Origin: Planctomycetaceae bacterium
GTDB lineage: Bacteria > Planctomycetota > Planctomycetia > Pirellulales > Pirellulaceae
Assembly: GCA_002702965.1 (NCBI GenBank)
Contig: PADE01000050.1
Coordinates: 1-5,481, forward strand
Length of the DNA: 5,481 nucleotides
Direction: 5' to 3'
Under the pieces are notes generated by a model. The model was not told the origin of the DNA. It did not search any database and saw only the letters and a list, made by a program, of their open reading frames with translations. Below, in pieces: positions 1 to 5,481 of this stretch (position 1 is its first letter; each line of letters opens with the position of its first letter). The position numbers were made by a program, and so were the translations under genes.

Positions 1-1
1 T

Positions 2-1318
2 CGTCCCGGTGATGTCGACCGGTGGTCGGTCAAGGCGACCGAGGGTGAAGACTTGGTTCTCCAGCTGTGGACCGCCCGTTTTGGGTCTCCGATGGATGCG
101 GTGTTGAGGATCAGCGACGCGAGTGGCAAAGAGCTTCTGGCAACCGGGAGCACTCCGGAAAATCCAAACGAACCGAGCGCCGGATTCAAGTTTCCGACTA
201 CGGGAACCTATCTGATCGAGATTCGAGATGTGGACCCCCTGCGGGGGGGCGCTGAGTTTGCCTACCGTCTCAAGATCAGCCGTCCTGTGGCGCCCGATTT
301 TCAGTTGCGTTTGCCGGGTGATGTGCTGAACGTGTTTCGCGGCGGCGAGGTCAAGTTCAAGGTTCCGGTCCAACGTTTGGCCGGATTGAAGGAAGCCGTC
401 GAGTTGACGTTTGAGGGATTGCCCGAGGGAGTTACGGTGAGTCCGACGACGATTCCCGAGGGGAAGAACGAGGTCGAAGTGGTGCTGAAAGTTGGCCCTC
501 AAGTCAAGGTTCGCGATTACCGCCTTACGCTGACCGGCACGGCCATGCGAGAGGGCAAACCGGTCACGCGCCGAGCGAACCTGGTGGCTTCTCCGGGTTC
601 AGTCAAGCCGGGCGACACGCTTCTGGCGGTTTGTATGCCGACACCGTTCAAGGTTGACGGCGAAGCGTTTCAGACCAATTACGCGGCCCGGGGAACCGTC
701 CATCGCAGGCATTTCCGACTGCAGCTGGGAGACTATCAGGGACCGCTCGAGGTTTCGCTGGCCGACCGTCAGATTCGGCATCAGCAAGGTGTGACGGGTC
801 CGGTGGTCAAGATCGCTTCGGGAATCACCGAGTTCGATTACCCGATCAATGTGCCCACCTGGCTGGAGATGAACCGCACAGGGCGGATTGTGGTCATGGC
901 GGTAGGAGAAATCGAAGATGAAGACGGTGTCAAACACAAAGTCAGTTACAGCTCGGGTGCCGTGAATGACCAGATCATCATTCTCACAGCACCCTGTCCT
1001 CTGAACGTAAAGACCGCGAGACAATCGGTGCGCGCAGTGCGCGGCGAATCTTTGGACCTAGGGGTCACCGTTTCCAGGGGCGTGTTGAATCCGGCACCGG
1101 TCACAGTCGAACTGCTGCACGCGGATCACATTCGCGGGGTGCAGGCGGAACCGCTGGTCCTGGCGGCGGATCAGAGCGTGGGGCAGTTGCGGTTGCGCTT
1201 CAGCGATCCCCTGGGGCCTTTCAATTTGCCCTTGGTGATTCGTGCTACAACGATCCGCGACGGCGATCCAGTGATCGCAGAGGTCAAGGTCGACTTCGTC
1301 GACGGCGCAAAGCGATAG
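2..1318 (+). CDS. PPC-domain, Ig-like repeat extracellular protein (5'-truncated by window edge)
   Basis: The frame is open from the first bases (RPGDVDRW...), and 438 residues are present before a TAG stop; the start codon and signal peptide must lie to the left. The TTG at 53 is an internal Leu codon, not a credible start, because the PPC-like sequence already begins before it. Residues about 1-94 resemble a bacterial pre-peptidase C-terminal (PPC) domain: the opening PGDVDRW, then W-A-R-FGSPMDAVLRI and the closing GTYLIEIRD...Y-L-I strand pattern. Three beta-rich segments follow, roughly 100-197, 205-335 and 335-435, which read as Ig-like modules; the middle one has the run ADRQIRHQQG. No catalytic motif is visible. 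Planctomycetes encode many such secreted PPC proteins, usually of unknown function, so a surface or periplasmic binding or structural role is an inference. It converges on the activator gene with 8 bases between stops and no room for a separate terminator. Confidence 0.85.
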   Translation, partial: RPGDVDRWSVKATEGEDLVLQLWTARFGSPMDAVLRISDASGKELLATGSTPENPNEPSAGFKFPTTGTYLIEIRDVDPLRGGAEFAYRLKISRPVAPDFQLRLPGDVLNVFRGGEVKFKVPVQRLAGLKEAVELTFEGLPEGVTVSPTTIPEGKNEVEVVLKVGPQVKVRDYRLTLTGTAMREGKPVTRRANLVASPGSVKPGDTLLAVCMPTPFKVDGEAFQTNYAARGTVHRRHFRLQLGDYQGPLEVSLADRQIRHQQGVTGPVVKIASGITEFDYPINVPTWLEMNRTGRIVVMAVGEIEDEDGVKHKVSYSSGAVNDQIIILTAPCPLNVKTARQSVRAVRGESLDLGVTVSRGVLNPAPVTVELLHADHIRGVQAEPLVLAADQSVGQLRLRFSDPLGPFNLPLVIRATTIRDGDPVIAEVKVDFVDGAKR

Positions 1319-1326
1319 CGTACGAC

Positions 1327-3345
1327 TTAGGAACGTCGCTGCTTCTTGTATGGCGATTTCAGGCCGTACCGGTCGATCTTGCGATCGAGGGTGGAACGCT
1401 CGATCCCGAGCGTGGCAGCCGAACGGCTTTTGTTCCATTGAAACGATTCGAGCGTCGCCTGGATGTGGCGGCGTTCGATGTCGGCGAGTGATTCGGGTAC
1501 ATAGGTCGCGAGCGGCGCTGCAATCTCTCCCGATTCACTGTCTGCTTGCAGCCAGGAAAGTTTGAGGTCTTCCGGACCGATGGCCTCGTGTGCGGTTAGC
1601 AGAACGGCCCGTTCGATGACATTCCGCAGTTCGCGCACGTTACCTGGCCAATGGTAGGTTTGTAGTTGTTGTCTCGCCGCGTCGGTAAAGGTGCGTGGTG
1701 GCTTGCCCGTTTCCCGGTTGAATTGCTCCAGAAAGAACTCGGCCAGGTCGCTGATGTCCTCACGGCGTTTGCGTAGCGGGGGCACTTCGATATCCACCAC
1801 GTTTAGACGAAAGTAGAGGTCGCGACGAAAACTGCCGTCAGCCACCGCCTTTTCCAGGTCTCGGTTGGTCGCCGCAATCATACGGACGTCGACCGAGAGA
1901 GCTTCGCTTCCACCCACCCTCTCGAAGGGGTGGCCTTCGAGGACGCGCAGAAACTTGGCTTGGATCTTCGGGCTCATTTCGCCGATTTCGTCCAACATCA
2001 GGGTTCCTTCGGAAGCCGTTTCAAATTTGCCGGCTTTGCGTTCTGTGGCACCGGTAAAGGCCCCTTTTTCATGACCGAAGAGTTCACTTTCCAGGAGTGT
2101 CTCCGATAAAGCCGCGCAGTTGAGGCATACAAAGGGGCCGGATTGACGCGGACTCGCGTAGTGAACGGCGCGCGCGACCAGTTCCTTGCCGACGCCGCTT
2201 TCACCTCGGATCAGCACGGTTGCACGGCTGGGAGCTGCTTGGGCGATTTGGTTGTGGACTTCATTCAGCAGTGGGCTCGAGCCGATGATCTCGACTTTAG
2301 CTCGCAGCTGCCTGCGGAGTTGGGTGACTTCGTCCCGGGATTGGGAGAGATCTTCGACGAGTCCCGCTTGCCGGTGGAGATTGATCAGAGCCTGGGCGAC
2401 GTTGTCGGCTACCGCCAGTGTGAACTCAAGGTCATCTGTATCGGGCGTGCGGCTTTCCGCCGTCGAATAAAGATGCACGAGTCCCAGCACGGTTCGTTCG
2501 TAACGGATCGGTGCGCAGATATCGCTGGTGGAATGGATCTCCCCCTTACTGTCGGGTGTTCCCAGCGTTGGGTCATCGGCGACGTTCCTGGCCAGTACCG
2601 CTTCACGCTGTTTCAGCGCGGTCGTCGCGAGAAACGGCGAAACGCGATGGTAGGAGAATTCAGTATCCGATCGCGAAGCGGCAATTTTAAGGTCATCGAA
2701 ATGAAGCTTGCCGCGGTGGTCCGGGGATAGCAGCAGCAGCGCACCCGCATCGATCTTGGTGCTTGCGAAGAGACCTTCCAGAGCGAGTTGTGCAATTCCC
2801 GCGGGGTCGGTTTGTTGGACGAGTTGAAAGACCAGACGGCAGAGTTCTTCGGCGTCTGGGCCAGTGCCGGTAGGCTGATTTTGCTGGGTCGCGGGATGCA
2901 GGAATCGCGTTTGCTCTCGACGATGTGTAATGGTCGTGGGTTGATCGGAGGGGAGCAGGTTGGAGTCACTCAGCGCGACGTACGGTTCGCCATCGGTCGT
3001 GTTGTCGGTGATGAGTTCGTGAGAGTCGTCCTTGAATGCGTCCTGCGGGTTGTGCACAAAGGCGAGTTGACACTGAGCGATCCGTATCATGTCGCCCGCC
3101 GTCAACCGGCGATCGCCGGAGATAGGTTCTCCGTTGAGGTGGGTCCCGTTGCGACTTTCCAGATCGCGGAGCTGCCAACCCTTACGCGAATGAAACACTT
3201 CCGCATGGTTGCGACTGCAGCTTTCGTCTTTGATTACAATCAGGTTCGTCGAAGTGCGACCGATAGTCGCGGTCCGCCCGGGAATCAGGCGGATGAAGTC
3301 GGTCCATTTAGACCCGACACGTATGACAAGGTAGGCGTCTGACAT
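1327..3345 (-). CDS. Sigma-54-dependent transcriptional activator with FHA and GAF sensor domains
   Basis: A complete 672-residue bacterial enhancer-binding protein. Residues about 5-95 are an FHA domain, a phosphothreonine-binding fold, with its signature residues intact: GR at 29-30, SRNH at 44-47 and SRNGT at 64-68. Residues about 165-325 look like a GAF domain (small-ligand sensor), followed by a short coiled-coil-like linker at 328-350. The AAA+ ATPase spans about 353-585: Walker A GESGVGKE at 381-388, the sigma-54-contacting loop GAFTGA at 428-433, Walker B LMLDEIGE at 449-456, sensor I AATNRDL at 491-497, an arginine-finger region FRRDLYFRLNV near 506-516, and PGNVRELRN at 567-575. A Fis-type helix-turn-helix lies at about 620-662. 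All motifs needed for ATP-driven opening of sigma-54 promoters are present. There is no response-regulator receiver domain, so activation probably comes from a Thr-phosphorylated partner through FHA and/or a ligand through GAF (inference). The ATG at 3345 is chosen because the FHA fold begins at once; no clear Shine-Dalgarno precedes it. Target genes are unknown. Confidence 0.96.
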   Translation of the reverse strand: MSDAYLVIRVGSKWTDFIRLIPGRTATIGRTSTNLIVIKDESCSRNHAEVFHSRKGWQLRDLESRNGTHLNGEPISGDRRLTAGDMIRIAQCQLAFVHNPQDAFKDDSHELITDNTTDGEPYVALSDSNLLPSDQPTTITHRREQTRFLHPATQQNQPTGTGPDAEELCRLVFQLVQQTDPAGIAQLALEGLFASTKIDAGALLLLSPDHRGKLHFDDLKIAASRSDTEFSYHRVSPFLATTALKQREAVLARNVADDPTLGTPDSKGEIHSTSDICAPIRYERTVLGLVHLYSTAESRTPDTDDLEFTLAVADNVAQALINLHRQAGLVEDLSQSRDEVTQLRRQLRAKVEIIGSSPLLNEVHNQIAQAAPSRATVLIRGESGVGKELVARAVHYASPRQSGPFVCLNCAALSETLLESELFGHEKGAFTGATERKAGKFETASEGTLMLDEIGEMSPKIQAKFLRVLEGHPFERVGGSEALSVDVRMIAATNRDLEKAVADGSFRRDLYFRLNVVDIEVPPLRKRREDISDLAEFFLEQFNRETGKPPRTFTDAARQQLQTYHWPGNVRELRNVIERAVLLTAHEAIGPEDLKLSWLQADSESGEIAAPLATYVPESLADIERRHIQATLESFQWNKSRSAATLGIERSTLDRKIDRYGLKSPYKKQRRS

Positions 3346-3372
3346 ACGAGCAAGTGCTATCGGAGCCCCCAG

Positions 3373-3380
3373 AAAGGAGG
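3373..3380 (+). promoter_or_regulatory. Strong Shine-Dalgarno-like sequence ahead of the micro-ORF
   Basis: AAAGGAGG matches the anti-Shine-Dalgarno closely and sits 4 bases before the ATG at 3385. It is the best ribosome-binding-site match I noticed in the intergenic DNA, better than that of either neighbouring full-length gene. It is the main reason for considering the 19-codon frame. On the opposite strand it falls in the upstream region of the activator gene as a pyrimidine run with no evident role. Confidence 0.35.
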
Positions 3381-3384
3381 GGCG

Positions 3385-3444
3385 ATGGGCGAATGCGACA
3401 ACGATCGGTGCAAAGCGACGTGCTGCGCACCCGGTCGGGTGTGA
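3385..3444 (+). CDS. Possible cysteine-rich micropeptide (19 aa)
   Basis: An ATG at 3385 opens a 19-codon frame ending in TGA, reading MGECDNDRCKATCCAPGRV. Four of 19 residues are cysteine (positions 4, 9, 13 and 14, spacing C-x4-C-x3-CC), with an otherwise polar, charged composition and no hydrophobic segment. It is preceded by AAAGGAGG at 3373-3380, a near-perfect complement to the 16S rRNA tail, with 4 bases between GGAGG and the ATG, slightly short but workable. It is divergent to the activator gene and starts 39 bases from that gene's start codon. The cysteine pattern would suit metal binding or disulphides, but I recognise no family. A chance short ORF remains quite possible: the frame is tiny, TGC codons are common in GC-rich sequence, and no promoter was identified for it. 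Confidence 0.28.
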   Translation: MGECDNDRCKATCCAPGRV

Positions 3445-3550
3445 TCACGACACGGGTCCGCTCGCAATGCCTGTGGCCGCAGACACGCAGAAGCCACTTC
3501 GCCGCCGCCAGGATAATCGGGTCATGACGGGAACGATGAATCTTCTCGTT

Positions 3551-3582
3551 TTGGGGGCACAGCACGTTGGGGGCACAGCACG
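3551..3582. repeat. Exact 16-bp direct tandem duplication
   Basis: The unit TTGGGGGCACAGCACG occurs twice in immediate succession (3551-3566 and 3567-3582) with no mismatch. An exact adjacent 16-mer is far beyond chance in a window this size, so it is a real duplication, probably by replication slippage. It lies in non-coding DNA 206 bases upstream of the activator start and about 280 bases upstream of the DUF1598 start. It could be a duplicated protein-binding site or a neutral slippage product; nothing in the sequence decides between them. Confidence 0.9.
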
Positions 3583-3699
3583 CACCAGTCGCATTATTGG
3601 CCAGCCTGCACGGGTCTGCAAGCGTGTAACGTCCCCAAATAGCCCCTGGTGGGATGGAGTACACTTGTAAGTTAGCGAACGTCGATAAGTTTTCTTGCA

Positions 3700-3728
3700 T
3701 TTCCAATTTTCTATAAGTATCCTAAAAT
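3700..3728 (+). promoter_or_regulatory. Candidate sigma-70-type promoter for the DUF1598 gene
   Basis: TTTCCA at 3700-3705 (4 of 6 to TTGACA) and TAAAAT at 3723-3728 (5 of 6 to TATAAT) are separated by 17 bases, inside the most AT-rich part of the window. Transcription would begin near 3735 and give a leader of about 130 bases ahead of the ATG at 3865. A second -10-like hexamer, TATAGT at 3732-3737, lacks a good -35 partner. Housekeeping promoters in planctomycetes are not well defined, so this is a moderate call. Confidence 0.4.
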
Positions 3729-3814
3729 CTGTATAGTGAACCTATTCTTACTTCTTCTACGCTCGACGGCTTGCGGGATAAAATTTACCCGTCGCGTGGA
3801 AGCGGAAAAGGGGC

Positions 3815-3839
3815 GGTGGTCGAAAACGTCGCGACCACC
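3815..3839 (+). promoter_or_regulatory. Perfect 8-bp inverted repeat in the leader, just before the ribosome binding site
   Basis: GGTGGTCG (3815-3822) and CGACCACC (3832-3839) are exact reverse complements separated by 9 bases. In RNA this would form a GC-rich hairpin ending 12 bases before the Shine-Dalgarno of the DUF1598 gene; in DNA it has the form of a dyad operator. No T-run follows, so it is not an intrinsic terminator. Its function is unknown; it could tune translation, protect the transcript or bind a repressor. Confidence 0.45.
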
Positions 3840-3851
3840 ATGCACCACATC

Positions 3852-3857
3852 AGGGAG
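3852..3857 (+). promoter_or_regulatory. Ribosome binding site of the DUF1598 gene
   Basis: AGGGAG lies 7 bases before the ATG at 3865, good spacing that fixes this start. An out-of-frame ATG at 3858 overlaps the region but is only one base from the Shine-Dalgarno, too close for efficient use. Confidence 0.65.
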
Positions 3858-3864
3858 ATGAGAT

Positions 3865-5283
3865 ATGTCAAGTCGCAGTCGTGCGCCGCGCGCAATCCAG
3901 CAGATCCTGCGGACTCTGGTCGTTGCCGCGTTTGTGGTGTCTGTCGTCTCTGTGTCCTTCGCTGGCCATCGTCAGTTCCGTAACAACGCGGTGGGGGGCG
4001 TTTCGATCGACACCGCGGGAGTCCTCCGGGAACCCGATATCAAAGCACGCGAGATGTTGCTGGCAGAGCTTCGCAAAGACATTGGTGCGCCTGCTCGGGC
4101 GCTCAATCGGCCGGTCAATCTGCGGATGATCTCTCTACGAGGGCTCCATGCCGCGATCGAGGACGCGCTGGCGAACAACCTCGGTGTCCTACCAGACGAG
4201 GTGCGGTTTCTGGGGGGCTTACAACGAATCGAATGGGTGGTTGTCGATCAACAACATAACGATGTTCTGTTCGGCGGACCGGCCGAGGGTTGGATCGTCG
4301 ATGACAATGCCGTCGTGGTGGGTGTGACGACGGGGCGCCCCGTCATGCGTCTGGACGATCTGCTGGTGGCGTTGCGGACAGTGAAACCAGCTCGAGACGA
4401 GGGAATCAGTGTCTCGATCGATCCCACGCAGGAAGGTTACCGGAATCTGGCCGCGCTGATGAAGGAGCTCAAGAAGAACGTGCGGGTCCGGCAGAATCCT
4501 CGAATTGCCGAACTCAACATCAAGCGCGCCTTCGGGCCCCAGCAGATCAAGATCGCCGGGGTTCCCAGAAATAGCCACTTTGCACGCGTGATGACCGCGG
4601 CCGACTACCGCATGAAACGGTACGCGATGGCCCTGGAACGGGCTCCTATCAAGGGCTTGCCCAGTTATCTAGATCTGATCAAATCGACCCGAGGTTCCAG
4701 TACCAACATGAATCCTCGGTGGTGGCTGACGACCGACTACGAGCCGCTGGCCCGCAGCGAAGATGGAATGGCTTGGAAAATTCGCGGACGCGGGGTCAAG
4801 TGCATGACGGAAACGGACGTTGTTAATGCTGCTGGCGACGTTAGGGGAACCGGCCGCAAGAGCCCGAAAGCCCAACAATGGGCGGACTTGTTCACGCAGG
4901 GCTATGATGCTCTGTCACAGCGCGATTCGGTGTTTGGCGAGCTCCGTAACTTGATGGATATGTGCGTCGTGGCGGCCCTGATCGAGCAACATCAACTGTT
5001 CGAGAAAGCCGGTTTGAGTTTGCCCCGCATGACCGATCCGAACAGCGATCTGGATATTGAGGATTGGAATACTCCCAAGACCGTCGATCCTCAGTGTAGC
5101 TTTGTTCGCGTTCGTGGCGGCCGGTGGGTGTTGACCGCATCGGGTGGCGTTGAAATCGAATCCTGGGACGTCATCGACCGTTCCGAAGTGGTCCCGGGAG
5201 TGGAGCAGTTGCGAAACCGCGCCATCCGGAAGGAAGATGAGGCGGCTTGGGTCTGGAATGTGCAGCTGCCGCGCTCCTCGTAG
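3865..5283 (+). CDS. Secreted DUF1598-type planctomycete protein of unknown function
   Basis: A complete 472-residue protein. The N-terminus is a classic Sec signal peptide: arginine-rich residues 1-16, a hydrophobic core at about 17-31 (LVVAAFVVSVVSV) and a likely signal peptidase I cut after SFA at residue 33, so export across the cytoplasmic membrane is likely. From memory of planctomycete proteins, residues about 43-175 match the DUF1598 family: GGVSIDTAGVL at 44-54, ISLRGLHAAIEDAL at 89-102, LPDEVRFLGGLQRIEWV at 109-125, FGGPAEGW at 136-143 and GRPVMRLDDLLVALR at 157-171. The next part carries SIDPTQEG (184-191) and AGVPRNSHFARV...ADYRMKRYAM (231-255), also typical of these proteins. No enzymatic motif is evident. 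Cysteines occur only at 313, 367 and 411, with no CxxCH haem site. The start is supported by AGGGAG at good spacing and by the signal peptide. The gene is divergent from the sigma-54 activator and converges on a probable gene at the right edge. Its biochemical role is unknown. Confidence 0.88.
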   Translation: MSSRSRAPRAIQQILRTLVVAAFVVSVVSVSFAGHRQFRNNAVGGVSIDTAGVLREPDIKAREMLLAELRKDIGAPARALNRPVNLRMISLRGLHAAIEDALANNLGVLPDEVRFLGGLQRIEWVVVDQQHNDVLFGGPAEGWIVDDNAVVVGVTTGRPVMRLDDLLVALRTVKPARDEGISVSIDPTQEGYRNLAALMKELKKNVRVRQNPRIAELNIKRAFGPQQIKIAGVPRNSHFARVMTAADYRMKRYAMALERAPIKGLPSYLDLIKSTRGSSTNMNPRWWLTTDYEPLARSEDGMAWKIRGRGVKCMTETDVVNAAGDVRGTGRKSPKAQQWADLFTQGYDALSQRDSVFGELRNLMDMCVVAALIEQHQLFEKAGLSLPRMTDPNSDLDIEDWNTPKTVDPQCSFVRVRGGRWVLTASGGVEIESWDVIDRSEVVPGVEQLRNRAIRKEDEAAWVWNVQLPRSS

Positions 5284-5320
5284 AGACGGCGGAATCTCCA
5301 GACGGTGTTGTGGGTTTCGA

Positions 5321-5481
5321 TCAGGTATCGGCCAACACGACTTCCCGTCTAGGCGCGTCGCGGAGATTCACGCATTTGACGCGTTGCAGGTTGCGCGATG
5401 CTCTGATGAAGAAGTCGTCCACGTACCCCACCGCTGCGGCGTGATGCCGCGTAACCGGCTGGGGAGGGTGGCAGGACTTCA
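5321..5481 (-). CDS. C-terminal end of an unidentified gene entering from the right (partial)
   Basis: On the minus strand a frame is open from the window edge for 52 codons to a TGA at 5321-5323; it ends in RREVVLADT. A hand count by codon position gives GC of about 66% at first, 47% at second and 75% at third positions, the order expected of a true coding frame in a GC-rich genome. The plus-strand frame that overlaps it (5247-5444) has its lowest GC at first positions, unlike a real gene. The visible sequence, including YVDDFFIRASRNLQRVK, matches no family I can name. If real, it converges on the DUF1598 gene with 37 bases between stops, and no obvious terminator hairpin lies in that gap. 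Only the tail is visible, so no product can be given. Confidence 0.5.
   Translation of the reverse strand, partial: KSCHPPQPVTRHHAAAVGYVDDFFIRASRNLQRVKCVNLRDAPRREVVLADT

Larger units (their letters stand above)
3346..3864. other. Divergent intergenic region between the activator and the DUF1598 gene
   Basis: This 519-base stretch separates two divergently transcribed genes and holds no convincing long gene. The open frames that cross it have atypical composition, lack ribosome binding sites and match no family I recognise. Contents, left to right: a possible cysteine-rich micro-ORF (3385-3444), an exact 16-bp tandem repeat (3551-3582), an AT-rich island at about 3660-3760 with a promoter candidate, and a leader with an inverted repeat and Shine-Dalgarno before 3865. 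I found no GG-N10-GC sigma-54 promoter oriented toward 3865 in the part from about 3600 rightward, and no convincing promoter for the activator. From 3445 to 3550 I see nothing recognisable. Confidence 0.8.

Noticed and set aside
1323..1338. CGAC...GTCG inverted repeat at the convergent junction as a shared terminator
   Set aside because: A 4-bp stem without a T-run is too weak and expected by chance.
2143..2730. 195-codon open frame on the + strand opposite the activator
   Set aside because: It is fully antisense to the GAF/AAA+ coding region, whose domain motifs are unmistakable; its translation resembles no family.
2788..3342. 184-codon open frame on the + strand opposite the FHA/GAF part of the activator
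   Set aside because: Antisense shadow of a confidently assigned gene; no domain and no convincing ribosome binding site.
3404..3430. Possible -24/-12 sigma-54 promoter on the minus strand (CAGCAC ... TTTGC) toward the activator
   Set aside because: The GG of the -24 element is missing and the spacing is off by one base; sigma-54 promoters tolerate neither well.
3598..3612. TTGGCCAGCCTGCACG as a plus-strand sigma-54 promoter
   Set aside because: The bases 10 after the GG are CG rather than GC, and no TTGC element is present at the right distance.
3467..3670. 67-codon plus-strand frame in the intergenic region
   Set aside because: No good Shine-Dalgarno, no family resemblance, and it runs through the tandem repeat.
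3308..3706. 132-codon minus-strand frame spanning much of the intergenic region, with several cysteines
   Set aside because: It overlaps the activator start in another frame, has a disordered composition with no recognisable motif, and its start lies inside the AT-rich promoter-like island.
3771..3983. Plus-strand frame starting before the DUF1598 gene, including an ATG at 3858
   Set aside because: It runs out of frame into the signal peptide of the DUF1598 gene, and the Shine-Dalgarno spacing favours the ATG at 3865.
5436..5450. GCGGC-GTGAT-GCCGC hairpin near the right edge as a terminator
   Set aside because: Only 5 bp of stem, no T-run on either strand, and it lies within the probable minus-strand coding frame.

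Overview
The window looks like a chromosomal segment from a member of the Planctomycetota. Three things point there: a secreted protein of the planctomycete-type DUF1598 family, a large PPC-domain/Ig-like surface protein of the sort planctomycetes carry in many copies, and a one-component FHA-GAF sigma-54 activator, which suits a phylum rich in Ser/Thr kinases. Base composition is moderately GC-rich, with one clearly AT-rich island around 3660-3760. The genus cannot be fixed from sequence alone.

Layout from left to right: (1) positions 2-1318, + strand, the 3' part of a PPC-domain extracellular protein whose start lies outside the window; (2) positions 1327-3345, - strand, a complete sigma-54-dependent activator (FHA, GAF, AAA+, Fis-type HTH), meeting gene 1 tail to tail with only 8 bases between the stop codons; (3) positions 3346-3864, a 519-base divergent intergenic region holding a possible 19-codon cysteine-rich micro-ORF behind a near-ideal Shine-Dalgarno, an exact 16-bp tandem duplication, a plausible sigma-70-type promoter in the AT-rich island, and a perfect 8-bp inverted repeat just before the next ribosome binding site; (4) positions 3865-5283, + strand, a complete secreted DUF1598-type protein of unknown function; (5) positions 5321-5481, - strand, the probable C-terminal end of another gene entering from the right and converging on gene 4.

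Nothing in the sequence ties the genes into one pathway. The activator and the DUF1598 gene are divergent and share an upstream region, but I found no -24/-12 sigma-54 promoter in front of the DUF1598 gene, so control of one by the other is only a possibility. I see no tRNA, rRNA, CRISPR array, insertion sequence, phage gene or recognisable defence system. The most unusual items are the cysteine-rich micro-ORF and the structured leader of the DUF1598 gene; both are hypotheses.
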